Source: a virus
DNA length: 64,000 nt
Reading direction: 5' to 3' (one strand)
IMG/VR virus record: IMGVR_UViG_3300027749_000062
Location: 1-64,000 of that record
Part shown: positions 6,637 through 14,799 of the stretch, piece by piece
Layout of the letters: each line of letters begins with the position of its first letter
How positions within the stretch are numbered: the first letter of the stretch is position 1
Notes under the pieces: model-generated
Databases searched by the model: none
Told to the model about the DNA's origin: nothing
Seen by the model: only the letters and a program-made list of their open reading frames with translations
Made by a program: the position numbers and the translations under genes

Positions 6637-7774
6637 TTTCATTCTCCTCATCTTCATCAAAATCTTCAATATTAAAAACTGAATTTAAATTTCTGTTTGT
6701 AAGATAGTTATTGTTTATCTTCTGGTCTGTTTTACCAAAAACAATAAGCTTATTCATATCTTCACAAATGTCTTCAATGTTGGATGGAATGCATCCATAC
6801 AAATAAATTTTATTTGCTTTTGGTGTCATTCTTTCAAAAAATGCATTTGATATTTCATCTAAATGTGTGTGAAATTTATCTTTAAAAGAAAGAATGGATT
6901 TTATATAACATTTTTGTAAATCTTGTCCAGACAATTTACTAACATAAGTAATTACACGAATCTCTTTATTTGGATTCTGCTTAGACAATTTTGCAGCTAG
7001 AGATATTGCTTTCAATGGAGAGTTTGAAACATATGCCATGTATATAACAGTCGGAGTTTCAATATAATTATTTCCTTCCAACCAGGATTGCGCTTCTGTT
7101 GAACCTGCAAAAACCACAGGCAAAAGTTTATTATTTTTAAAAGAATCTGCACGTTGATAAATTTTATCAGCTAATTCATATCTTTTTGTCTGTGAAAATT
7201 TTCCTTTACCTAGGCAATCATTTATCCAATTTCTTATATCTTGAATATTTAACTCCAAGTCTTCATTATTAATTGCTCTTAATGCTCCTTGAAGTAGGTC
7301 ATCTTCTAATACCAAACCGGCCGGTGGACTTTCTTCACCTGCATTTAATCTAAAAGATAATTTTTCTTCTTCAATCTCATTAATTTTAACTACGGCACAA
7401 ATTCTATTTTTAAATTTCTTTTCTTCTAAAATTTTATCTTTTGTTCTACCATCAACTAATGAAAATTTTCCACCGGACATTCGTTTTACGAATATGGGTT
7501 TGCAGTACAATTTCCATCCAGAATCCAAAATGTCTGATTTTAATTCTTTATAATCTGGATTTAAACCACCTGCGCGAATTGATTGTGAAGATCCATAACC
7601 ATCTCTTTGAATTAGATTACTTTCTATCAGAAAAAACCCTTCAAATTGTAATGATTCAAATTTTTCATTACTATAAAATTGAGGAAACGTGTTTTTAGAA
7701 ATATGTTCTTTTACGAATTTTAAATTTTCTTCGGAAAAAGATCCATGTTCTTTGATTGTAATGATTGATTTCAT
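6629..7774 (-). CDS. ParB/sulfiredoxin-like domain protein
   Basis: A 381-residue protein. Residues about 55-130 resemble a ParB-type N-terminal domain: NPDYKELKSDILDSGW, then PIFVKR followed by FSLVDGRTKDKIL, where DGRTK (108-112) matches the nucleotide-contacting loop. The middle and C-terminal parts are not recognised; a helical segment is followed by an alternating stretch (YLYGCIPSNIEDICEDMNKL) and an acidic tail. In phages such domains occur in nucleases and DNA-modifying proteins, but no enzymatic site is evident. The gene looks more AT-rich than its neighbours. It starts after a 73-base gap with two hairpins and has an AGGAG ribosome site. Confidence 0.6.
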   Translation of the reverse strand: MKSIITIKEHGSFSEENLKFVKEHISKNTFPQFYSNEKFESLQFEGFFLIESNLIQRDGYGSSQSIRAGGLNPDYKELKSDILDSGWKLYCKPIFVKRMSGGKFSLVDGRTKDKILEEKKFKNRICAVVKINEIEEEKLSFRLNAGEESPPAGLVLEDDLLQGALRAINNEDLELNIQDIRNWINDCLGKGKFSQTKRYELADKIYQRADSFKNNKLLPVVFAGSTEAQSWLEGNNYIETPTVIYMAYVSNSPLKAISLAAKLSKQNPNKEIRVITYVSKLSGQDLQKCYIKSILSFKDKFHTHLDEISNAFFERMTPKANKIYLYGCIPSNIEDICEDMNKLIVFGKTDQKINNNYLTNRNLNSVFNIEDFDEDEENENG

Positions 7775-7814
7775 ATAAACTCCTGTTAAAGATTTGAGTA
7801 TTTTTTAGTTACTC

Positions 7815-7857
7815 TGTTCATTTTACTGAACATTAAAAAGGTAAATTTTACTTTACC
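7815..7857 (-). repeat. Two adjacent small hairpins with the same loop
   Basis: On the minus strand GGTAAA/TTTACC (7857-7840) and TGTTCA/TGAACA (7832-7815) each enclose the identical 6-base loop GTAAAA. The first contains the gp46 stop codon and a T-run separates the two. They may form a weak terminator or protect the 3' end of the gp46 message. Confidence 0.5.
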
Positions 7858-9563
7858 ACCTGTGAAAAGTTGTTCTTCTTTTCAAATTTTACGATTGACC
7901 TAAACTTGTCAAAGAGTTGGTCGCCTTTATGTGATATGACAAATATATTTGTATCTTGTCCCATCTCATGTATCAGTTTCAAAAATTCATCTGTACCTAC
8001 TGTATCTAGGCTGGAATCAAACACCTCATCTAATATCAATAGATTTGTGTTCGTTGAATTTTTTAGTTTTGCAATTTGCCTCCATGTAAACAACAGAGCC
8101 AAATCAATACGCATCTTTTCACCTTCAGAGAAGTTGGAATAACTAAACTCATCACGGTGCCTAGATTTGATTGTTTCTTCAAAGTTCTCATTTAAGTTAA
8201 AGTTAACAAAGAAGTCCATAGCCTTCAGATACTTGTTGACAAACTTGTTTATGATTGGCAAATACTGTTTGATAATCTTGGTCTTAATACCATTATCTTT
8301 CAGTAGGGAAGCTGCATACTCATGATAGTGTTTATCAACAGACAGATTCTCTTGTTCTTTCTCCAAATTGGCCAAATCAGACCTGAGTTCTTTTAGTTTC
8401 TCATTTACATCTGTTAGATTGTCCTTGCGTTCACTCAATTCTTTAATTTCTTTATTCAATTTAACGATATAGTTATTGACGGCAGTGATTGTAGAATTGT
8501 GTTTAACGACCTCATTATTGTGTTCTGTAATGTGTTTGTTGATGGCAATTATTTCATTGGTTCTGGTAGTAAGTTTCGACATTTCATCTATGATGGTTTG
8601 CAAAGCGCCTTCTATTTCCGTTTTCTTGTTTTGCTTTTCTTCTACCTGAGAACTTTTCCACTCTGTTGTGATTATTTGTTTACATGTAGGACAATCATCA
8701 TTGTGTTCATAGAACTGAATGTCCTTCTCTACCTTCAAATAAGTAGATGACATTTTAGCTTCAACTTGTACAAACTTTTTATATCGTTTTTCAACATCTA
8801 ACTTGTCAGTAATTTTGGTAGATAGTTTTTCAATGTGTTTGTTAATCAGTTCAATATCTTTTGTCAGCTTTGAGTTAATTAACTCATTGTCTGCAATTTC
8901 CTGTTTCTTTTTGGCGATTTCTTCATCATTGTTTTTCTTGTGTTCTTCAATGTTGTGTTCCTGCAACAGTATTTTTTCATTCACCAGTTCAAGTGCATAC
9001 TTTGTTTTTGTTGTGGATTCTTTAATCGTGGCCATTCTTTCTTTGATTAGACCATTCATTGAAGTGAAAATTTGAATATCTAACAATTCTTCTATGATAG
9101 TACGCCGGTCAGCTGGTGACAATTGCATGAATGGTACAAATGCTGCTGATCCAAGAATAACGATTTGAGTAAAAGATTTGAAATTAAACTTCAAAATCGA
9201 TTTTTCTAGGAAATCTTGATAATCTTTCGCCCTGGCATCTTGATTTACTAAAATAGAATTGCAGTAAATTTCAAACAAATTTGGTTTAATCCCACGAACA
9301 ATCTTATATTGTTTTTTACCAATTGTGAATTCAACTTCAACTACAGTATCAGAGTTGTTAATGGAGTTTATAAGGTTTGGTTTGTTTATCTTACGAAAAG
9401 GCTTACCGAAAAGACCAAAACATAGTGCATCAAGAATCGTACTCTTGCCTGCGCCGTTATTGCCAATAATCAATGTGTTCGTTGATTTGTTGAGTTTGAT
9501 TTCGGTAAACGTATTGCCAGTGGACAATAAGTTCTTCCATCTAATCGTCTGAAAAATAATCAT
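7848..9563 (-). CDS. 46: Recombination nuclease ATPase gp46 (Rad50-like)
   Basis: gp46 with gp47 resects DNA ends for recombination-dependent replication and takes part in host DNA breakdown. The 571 residues (T4 has 560) show Walker A GNNGAGKST (34-42), long coiled-coil arms with the zinc hook Cys-Pro-Thr-Cys at 291-294, the ABC signature FSEGEKMR and Walker B LLILDEVFDSSLD near the C-terminus. The start overlaps the gp47 stop in an ATGA, which suggests coupled translation of the complex. The nearest strong promoter is at 10992-11020, so the 46/47 pair may be transcribed early from there. Confidence 0.96.
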   Translation of the reverse strand: MIIFQTIRWKNLLSTGNTFTEIKLNKSTNTLIIGNNGAGKSTILDALCFGLFGKPFRKINKPNLINSINNSDTVVEVEFTIGKKQYKIVRGIKPNLFEIYCNSILVNQDARAKDYQDFLEKSILKFNFKSFTQIVILGSAAFVPFMQLSPADRRTIIEELLDIQIFTSMNGLIKERMATIKESTTKTKYALELVNEKILLQEHNIEEHKKNNDEEIAKKKQEIADNELINSKLTKDIELINKHIEKLSTKITDKLDVEKRYKKFVQVEAKMSSTYLKVEKDIQFYEHNDDCPTCKQIITTEWKSSQVEEKQNKKTEIEGALQTIIDEMSKLTTRTNEIIAINKHITEHNNEVVKHNSTITAVNNYIVKLNKEIKELSERKDNLTDVNEKLKELRSDLANLEKEQENLSVDKHYHEYAASLLKDNGIKTKIIKQYLPIINKFVNKYLKAMDFFVNFNLNENFEETIKSRHRDEFSYSNFSEGEKMRIDLALLFTWRQIAKLKNSTNTNLLILDEVFDSSLDTVGTDEFLKLIHEMGQDTNIFVISHKGDQLFDKFRSIVKFEKKNNFSQVVK

Positions 9564-10630
9564 GCTTGTTCTAGGTTCAGTGCCTCAACATAAAGTTCTT
9601 TTAACATAGTCTTTAGTTTTGTGTTATCGATGCCAGAGTTTTCCAGTGCATCAACGTATTTGTTAATGATGGTTATTGTATCCTCTGCTTCATCTATCTT
9701 ATCATCTTCCATACCTTCTGTCAAGTCTAAAGCGTCTTCAATAATGGTAATATCAAGTGGATTTACCATGTAGAGTTTGTTCATAAACTGGTCGAACAGA
9801 TACGGATTAATTTTGTTGACGGCAACAACTTTCACATATGAACCGGTAAACTTACTTAGGTCTTTTGCCATAACTTCTTGGATTGTTTCAACTTTATCAT
9901 CATAGACAATCCTGTGGAACATAACATTTGGATTCTTTAAGAAAGTAAGTTCTTTGCTTCCAAAATCAAAGATGTGAAAGCCCCTATCATCGCCATAGTC
10001 TTGCCAAGTAAGCTCATACGGGTTCCCGAGATAATGTATATCGTTAGCACTAGATTTATGGTGATAATGACCACTAAAAGTATGTGTAAACTTCCTAAAT
10101 AATCCACGATTCAATCCTTCTTCAGATGGCATGCCTCGATGCATGGCAAAACCTGCAATTTCAAAATGTCCCATGCATATCTCTGCATCGGTTTCTTTTA
10201 TTGTCTCCATACTATCTTCATAGTTTTCTGGACAAATCCAAGGCATCATACAAACTTTATGAGGACCAACATATATGTTTGATGGATGGTCAATCACATT
10301 TATATTACCATACTCTCTCAATAATAAATCTACAGAGTTAACGTCATTGGTGTTCTTGAAATATGTATCGTGATTACCTGCCAGCATATGTACTTCAATA
10401 CCTAGTTCTGCCAACTTATCAAAGAACATTTCTTTTGTTCTTTTGAGCGAGTAGAAGTTTACATATTTGCGCCTATCAAACGTGTCACCAAGAATAAGGA
10501 CAGTATTAATGTTGGCACTTGTGATAGCAGGAAAAAATGTTTCATTATAAAATTTTTCATAGTAATCCAAAAAGTGAACGGAGTCATTCCTGGCTCCAAA
10601 ATGTTGATCCGTGATTATTGCTACTTTCAT
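9560..10630 (-). CDS. 47: Recombination nuclease subunit gp47 (Mre11/SbcD-like)
   Basis: The metallophosphoesterase partner of gp46. The full set of motifs is visible: Asp-Gln-His in VAIITDQHFG near residue 8, GDTFDRR near 50, GNHD near 85, and GHYHH near 190. The length of 356 is close to T4 gp47 (339). I chose the ATG at 10630 because the protein then begins MKVAIITD as in relatives; a GTG six bases earlier is an alternative. The gene overlaps the end of the upstream 142-residue gene by about 47 bases, which is unusually long for this genome. Confidence 0.95.
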   Translation of the reverse strand: MKVAIITDQHFGARNDSVHFLDYYEKFYNETFFPAITSANINTVLILGDTFDRRKYVNFYSLKRTKEMFFDKLAELGIEVHMLAGNHDTYFKNTNDVNSVDLLLREYGNINVIDHPSNIYVGPHKVCMMPWICPENYEDSMETIKETDAEICMGHFEIAGFAMHRGMPSEEGLNRGLFRKFTHTFSGHYHHKSSANDIHYLGNPYELTWQDYGDDRGFHIFDFGSKELTFLKNPNVMFHRIVYDDKVETIQEVMAKDLSKFTGSYVKVVAVNKINPYLFDQFMNKLYMVNPLDITIIEDALDLTEGMEDDKIDEAEDTITIINKYVDALENSGIDNTKLKTMLKELYVEALNLEQA

Positions 10631-11012
10631 ATTCACACATTACCCTATCTGTAAGTCTTACGATTCTTTTGCGGTATTCAAACCCTAACAAACTTGCCTT
10701 GTTGCCCTCTGCATACGGAGGATTCTTTCCTCTACTTGTATATTGTCCGGCAGTTAAGTCTATAATCTTGTTTTCTTTATCGATAGCCCACCAATGCCAA
10801 ACATCTTCATAGTCTAGAGCTTTATAGGTGTGCATTGCTTTATATCCAAAAATCTTATACAAACAACCAGTAGCATTATGGCAATGACCAAATAATGGAT
10901 TGGTGGAGTTTTTACCCCACCATTTTCTAGGTAACAGGTCATAGGTTAAGTTTTTAAGGATTAATCCAGAAATTATACCAAGGTTTTTCTCATTATAATC
11001 TAAAAGGTCCAT
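10584..11012 (-). CDS. Small protein with a Cys-His-Asp pattern, possible thiol hydrolase fold
   Basis: This 142-residue protein has GHCHNATG (42-49), then VWHWW (71-75, His73) and IIDLTAGQY (83-91, Asp85). The order Cys, His, Asp, with the Cys at a helix start and the His in a strand before the Asp, is what papain-like, NlpC/P60-like and transglutaminase-like folds show. The substrate is unknown and the assignment is inference. Its ATG lies inside the spacer of a perfect sigma-70 promoter, so transcripts from that promoter begin inside the gene and only upstream transcripts can make the full protein. There is no clear ribosome site before the ATG. Confidence 0.65.
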   Translation of the reverse strand: MDLLDYNEKNLGIISGLILKNLTYDLLPRKWWGKNSTNPLFGHCHNATGCLYKIFGYKAMHTYKALDYEDVWHWWAIDKENKIIDLTAGQYTSRGKNPPYAEGNKASLLGFEYRKRIVRLTDRVMCEYESSNNHGSTFWSQE

Positions 11013-11020
11013 GTTGTCAA
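10992..11020 (-). promoter_or_regulatory. Perfect consensus sigma-70 promoter
   Basis: TTGACA (11020-11015) and TATAAT (10997-10992) on the minus strand are separated by 17 bases. The -35 box overlaps the gp55 stop codon and the spacer contains the start codon of the 142-residue gene. Transcription would begin near 10985 and cover gp47 and gp46, which are needed early. Two perfect hexamers at perfect spacing are unlikely by chance in coding sequence. Confidence 0.75.
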
Positions 11021-11607
11021 GCGATTTCTTCTTTATCGTTCAAGAATGCCTTTTCTGCAAGTATTAATGCCATTTCACCTTCAGGTTCCAAGAAAGCCTC
11101 AATGCCTTTTGGTTTTTTAGCATTCTTTTTTTCTTCTTTTTTCTTGGATTGACCTAACTCATAAACCTCTATGAAGTCGGCAATATTATCATATAGTTCG
11201 AACTGCTTAGTGCCTCCTAAATCTAAATCCTGCATCTCATACTCACTTAGGATGCCCATCTGAGCTGTAGACTTGTACTTGATATATGTTTGCTTCTTTT
11301 CTTTCTGTATACGTCTGAGGAATGCAAAGTATATAATCTGTGTGAAGTATGCAAATGGATTGGAAGACTTAGCTGGATTGAAGTTCTCAAAATACATTAG
11401 ACAGTTTTCAATACCATCAGAAATCATTTCATCTCTGTAAGAATAACTAATAAAGTTTGGTTTGTGTGATAGACCCTCGGCAATTTTCATCCAACATTCA
11501 CCAATATAATTTGGTATTGGTTCTTTTGGATTCTCAGACTTACGTTCTTTGTATGCCAGGAGTTCTTGTAGAAAGGTCGCGTTGTTAATGTAATGTTTAG
11601 AGCTCAT
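11017..11607 (-). CDS. 55: Late transcription sigma factor gp55
   Basis: gp55 is the small sigma-70-family protein that directs host RNA polymerase to TATAAATA late promoters, with the clamp and gp33 as coactivators. Matching stretches are INNATFLQELLAYK at the start, GECWMKIAEGLSHKPNF, then RDEMISDGIENCLMYFENF (region 2-like) and NPFAYFTQIIYFAFLRRIQK. I chose the ATG at 11607, giving 196 residues (T4 has 185) and an MSSKHYINN start; the frame is open 22 codons further to 11673. The C-terminal Lys/Glu-rich stretch is probably flexible. It lies downstream of uvsW and a small LSm-like gene, as in cyanophage-like relatives. Confidence 0.9.
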   Translation of the reverse strand: MSSKHYINNATFLQELLAYKERKSENPKEPIPNYIGECWMKIAEGLSHKPNFISYSYRDEMISDGIENCLMYFENFNPAKSSNPFAYFTQIIYFAFLRRIQKEKKQTYIKYKSTAQMGILSEYEMQDLDLGGTKQFELYDNIADFIEVYELGQSKKKEEKKNAKKPKGIEAFLEPEGEMALILAEKAFLNDKEEIA

Positions 11608-11678
11608 GCATGTATACCAAAATATGTGTTGACAAAAGGGCTTGACTAATGTTAGTCTCCCGGTGTTGACCATTTAAA

Positions 11679-12050
11679 TTAATGTAATACCTTTTCTTCT
11701 GGATCTAAGGCAATAAATGCCTTAATCATTAGGTCTCTAATTTTCTCAGGCAAAGGTTCTTCTTCAGATTCATTTTCAGCAAGTTGATCCACAGAGGTTT
11801 CATAATACTCGGCAAATTCTTCTTTTGGTGTTGTCATAAAAACAACGTCTTTAGAGTGAATAACAACTTCATTCTTTTCAACAAATTGGACTGGTAAGTA
11901 AGGAGCTAAAGTAATATGTGAAACTGGTCCGCGGTTTTGCACTTGAAATTCCATTGGATTAATTAAAAGAAATATATCAGCTTTTATTTCATCAATGACG
12001 GATACAATGTCTGTGCCATCCAATAATCTGACTATTTTGATGTTATTCAT
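11679..12050 (-). CDS. Hypothetical protein with LSm-like N-terminal pattern
   Basis: A 123-residue protein whose first 55 residues (VRLLDGTDIVSVIDEI, then DIFLLINPMEFQV) follow the strand pattern of Sm-like small beta barrels found in other T4-like phages at this locus. The middle contains VIHSKDVVFMTTPKEEFAEYY, and the C-terminal part is acidic and helical. RNA binding is conceivable from the fold alone, but no key residues can be named. It overlaps the uvsW stop by four bases (ATGA) and ends shortly before gp55, so it is translated with the recombination and late transcription genes. Confidence 0.6.
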   Translation of the reverse strand: MNNIKIVRLLDGTDIVSVIDEIKADIFLLINPMEFQVQNRGPVSHITLAPYLPVQFVEKNEVVIHSKDVVFMTTPKEEFAEYYETSVDQLAENESEEEPLPEKIRDLMIKAFIALDPEEKVLH

Positions 12051-13561
12051 TTTTTTAGTCCTATCTTATAGGTTTTAAATGGGAACTTCTCATCAGTATA
12101 TATCTTAACTCTTTCAATAAAATGTTTTAATGTAAAATTCATATGTTTCTTATAACGTAAATCATCTGCAATATCATATAGTGTTGCAATTTCTTTTCCT
12201 TCATTTTGCCTTAAACCTCGTCCAATTGATTGCAGGTTTCTGACTCTACTTTTAGAAGGTGAAGCAAAAATAATATTATGGAGATTACGAATATTAATCC
12301 CAGTGCTAAAGGTACCAAAAGAAGCCACAACAATAGCGTCATTTTCCGTCTCCATAATTTTCCTAATACTTTCTCTATCGTCTGTTTCCGTTTTACCTGA
12401 AATGAAAAAGACCTTTCGTTCACCAATTTTCTCGGTGTTCTTAATCATATCATAGAGGATTTGTCCATGCTTGGCAACCATTTGATATAATATAAGTGTA
12501 TTATTACCTAAACTAACCGCAAGATTCTTAATGAACTTATTTCTTTGTTCGTTCGCAATAAGATATTGTATTTCTTCCTGATAGTCTTTGCTTTTCATTT
12601 CCAAGCATACTTCATCTGGATGTTTCAAAATAAGACACTTTATTTCAAATTTTGATAGTTCATTCTTGTCAATCAGTTCTTTTGTCGTTATAACGCGATT
12701 GGTTGAACCGAAGAGCCCTTCCAATACTAACTTATGCGTCTTAGTGCCGTCAAGCGTTCCAGTGAGTCCTATTCGATATTTTGCGTTGGTACATGCAGTT
12801 AAAATGCTTGTAAGTGATTGAGCCTTGAATAAATGCGCTTCATCACCAATAACATAGTCAAATTGTTCAAAATATTTTTTAGGCAATTGATATAACGATT
12901 GCCATGTGGAAATAGTTACAGATTTATCTGTAAACTTATCTTTACCTTGATAAATTCTGTGGACGTGTTTGTCATTTTCAAAATTTGTTTCAGCTGAATA
13001 ATCACCAAAATCTGAATATAATTGTTCAACCAAAGAAGTTGTTGGAACAATAATCAGTCCTTTTAATTTCTGATAGTCCATTAACTGTCGAACAATCAAA
13101 TATATGATTAACGATTTACCTGATGCTGTAGGAGATAACAATAAAGCTCTGCGAGTTTGCATTGCATGGCAAAATGCATCCACCTGATGTTCTCTTATTT
13201 CAATCTTCTTACCTCTTGATGAAAGTTGCAAACTGTCTGCAAACTTTTTGGCATGATAGACTGAGAATTCATCTTCAATATCTAAATGATCCGAATCTTC
13301 ACTATAACCAATCGTATAGTCCCTAGATTCACAGAACTCTTGTAGATACTTTATTAAACCAATATACAGGTGATTAGTTCTTAAGTCCAATAGGCGGATT
13401 TTGCCATCCCATATTCTATTACGATATGCTGGAACAAACTGATAACCTGGAACAAAGAAAGTAAAAAACTCTGAGATTTCTTGAGATATGTGTTTCTCAC
13501 ATTTTATCTTCAAGTATACTTCATTAACCTTAGAGATAAATACATGATTACTGTCCTCCAA
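12047..13561 (-). CDS. uvsW: UvsW superfamily 2 DNA/RNA helicase
   Basis: UvsW unwinds R-loops and branched recombination intermediates and moves replication from origin-dependent to recombination-dependent. The 504 residues equal the T4 protein (503). An N-terminal domain (1-115) is followed by motif I SPTASGKS (143-150), the DEAH box (240-243), motif III GLTGTL (265-270) and motif VI QSIGRGLRQ near 430. The start overlaps the UvsY stop by 14 bases and the stop overlaps the next start by four. Order uvsY, uvsW, small gene, gp55 is the usual one in cyanophage-like relatives. Confidence 0.96.
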   Translation of the reverse strand: MEDSNHVFISKVNEVYLKIKCEKHISQEISEFFTFFVPGYQFVPAYRNRIWDGKIRLLDLRTNHLYIGLIKYLQEFCESRDYTIGYSEDSDHLDIEDEFSVYHAKKFADSLQLSSRGKKIEIREHQVDAFCHAMQTRRALLLSPTASGKSLIIYLIVRQLMDYQKLKGLIIVPTTSLVEQLYSDFGDYSAETNFENDKHVHRIYQGKDKFTDKSVTISTWQSLYQLPKKYFEQFDYVIGDEAHLFKAQSLTSILTACTNAKYRIGLTGTLDGTKTHKLVLEGLFGSTNRVITTKELIDKNELSKFEIKCLILKHPDEVCLEMKSKDYQEEIQYLIANEQRNKFIKNLAVSLGNNTLILYQMVAKHGQILYDMIKNTEKIGERKVFFISGKTETDDRESIRKIMETENDAIVVASFGTFSTGINIRNLHNIIFASPSKSRVRNLQSIGRGLRQNEGKEIATLYDIADDLRYKKHMNFTLKHFIERVKIYTDEKFPFKTYKIGLKK

Positions 13562-13982
13562 TGAATCTCTCCCATGCGATATATTCTCTTAGTTGCCATG
13601 TTCGTTGTTTTAATTCACCCATTATGGATTCAACCACCGATACTACCTCCTCATGATACATTTTTTTCTCAAGCAATTTAATTAAATCATTGTCTGATTC
13701 TAGGTAGGTGGGCATATCAGATTTAAGAGTGTACCCAAACTGTTCCCAACCATATTTCTCAAGTTCATCTTTGTCCATTTTTCCAGAATAGTATTCGTAT
13801 TTAATCTTACGCATACGGGTATAATCAAAATGGATCCGTTTGGATGCAATTTTGTGTTTGGTAAGTATAGACAAATACTTGTTGTGTAGTTTAGGTATTT
13901 TTAGAAGTTCTTTGCCGGGTTCTGTCTGGTCTATTTCTGAATCGGCTGTCCAGTATTCTAAAATTTGTTCAAGGTTTTCCAT
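13548..13982 (-). CDS. uvsY: Recombination mediator UvsY
   Basis: UvsY loads the UvsX recombinase onto single-stranded DNA covered by gp32. The 144 residues (T4 has 137) are helical: EQILEYWTADSEID at the start, a LLKIPKLHNKYLSIL segment, the basic RMRKIKYEYYSGKMDK stretch (about 56-71) that corresponds to the DNA-binding region, and a C-terminal helix SIMGELKQRTWQLREYIAW for hexamer formation. It lies directly before uvsW with a 14-base overlap and 17 bases after the gp3-like gene. UvsX itself is not in this window. Confidence 0.88.
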   Translation of the reverse strand: MENLEQILEYWTADSEIDQTEPGKELLKIPKLHNKYLSILTKHKIASKRIHFDYTRMRKIKYEYYSGKMDKDELEKYGWEQFGYTLKSDMPTYLESDNDLIKLLEKKMYHEEVVSVVESIMGELKQRTWQLREYIAWERFIGGQ

Positions 13983-13999
13983 AATATAAAATAAAAAAG

Positions 14000-14527
14000 T
14001 TAAGCTGGAGTTATATTAAAATATGAATATTGAAATGTTGCTGTTGCTGTTATAATTGTATCTGCATCTAATTGCGTATCAAACTTAATGTCTGATAGTG
14101 AAATAGGAAACATTCTCTGATAATTTATTCTCAATAATGGATTATTTAGGGCAGACATAATAGTTAAAGTTGCATCACAATAATAACTGTTATCTGTAGT
14201 AAATTGATTTTGTAATTGATTGAGTCTATTTCTTTCACTTAAACTATTTGGTGAACCAATTGCCAACATCCATTTATACAATTCATTCCACGACAGTAAC
14301 TGTTCATCTACAATAAAAGTTATATTAAACTCACTATATGACAGTTTATTTCCTGCAATAGGAACATCTCGCAATGGAGTTGTAAATGTGGATTCACTTA
14401 AAGTTACACCAGGCAAATTTGCTTCTTGACAAAAATATTGTACAGTAGGCAACCTTTCAAAAGCCAAGATAAACTTGGACGATTGTAACGGATTCGTATT
14501 CTCTGGTGTTCTAGATAATGCAGACAT
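14000..14527 (-). CDS. 3: Tail tube-fold protein, probable tail completion protein gp3
   Basis: The 175-residue protein has the tube-protein signature seen in gp19 of this phage: NLPGVTL (37-43) corresponds to QLPGSTL in gp19, followed by a VPIAGNKLSYSEFNITFIVDE strand pair and an LYKWM helix. Length equals T4 gp3 (176), which terminates the tail tube, and the location between gp23 and uvsY is where gp3 is found in cyanophage-like genomes. It begins one base inside the stop of a 57-residue gene (TAATG). A second gp19-like tube protein or another tube initiator is the alternative; fold is more certain than the name. Confidence 0.7.
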   Translation of the reverse strand: MSALSRTPENTNPLQSSKFILAFERLPTVQYFCQEANLPGVTLSESTFTTPLRDVPIAGNKLSYSEFNITFIVDEQLLSWNELYKWMLAIGSPNSLSERNRLNQLQNQFTTDNSYYCDATLTIMSALNNPLLRINYQRMFPISLSDIKFDTQLDADTIITATATFQYSYFNITPA

Positions 14528-14700
14528 TACTTAGTCTTTTTGTTGTAATTGCGTTTTTTCTTTTGTGGTGTTTCTGTAACAGGTGTTTCAATAACCGGTG
14601 CAATAACTTCTTCTTCAACCTTAGGTGTTGTTACCGCATCCAACGGATGTTCAAATTTAGATTCTCTTTTGGTGAAGAAAGATTTAATGAATTTAATCAT
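14527..14700 (-). CDS. 57-residue basic/acidic small protein upstream of gp3
   Basis: A short gene with an ATG at 14700 and a TAA whose last base is the first base of the gp3 start. The product begins MIKFIKSFFTKRESKFEHP (a basic amphipathic helix), has an acidic Val/Glu/Pro/Thr-rich middle and ends in a Lys/Asn-rich tail. I do not recognise it. It is the first gene after the gp23 terminator and is preceded by a GGAAA stretch and a CCTAAATA box 31 bases upstream, so it is probably expressed late with gp3. A repeated PVIETPVTETP motif suggests an unfolded linker. Confidence 0.65.
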   Translation of the reverse strand: MIKFIKSFFTKRESKFEHPLDAVTTPKVEEEVIAPVIETPVTETPQKKKRNYNKKTK

Positions 14701-14742
14701 GATTATTTCCTTTATAAGTTAACATACACCTATTTAGGCGCC

Positions 14743-14772
14743 AAAAAAAAGGGAACCCGAAGGTTCCCTTTT
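14743..14772 (-). terminator. Strong rho-independent terminator after gp23
   Basis: On the minus strand AAAAGGGAACC, the loop TTCG and GGTTCCCTTTT form an 11-bp stem closed by C-G, followed by a run of T (eight in total). The C(UUCG)G tetraloop is exceptionally stable. It lies 27 bases after the major capsid stop and fits the need to isolate a very strong transcript. Confidence 0.93.
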
Positions 14773-14799
14773 AAATACCTCTCTGCGGAGGTTCCCTGA

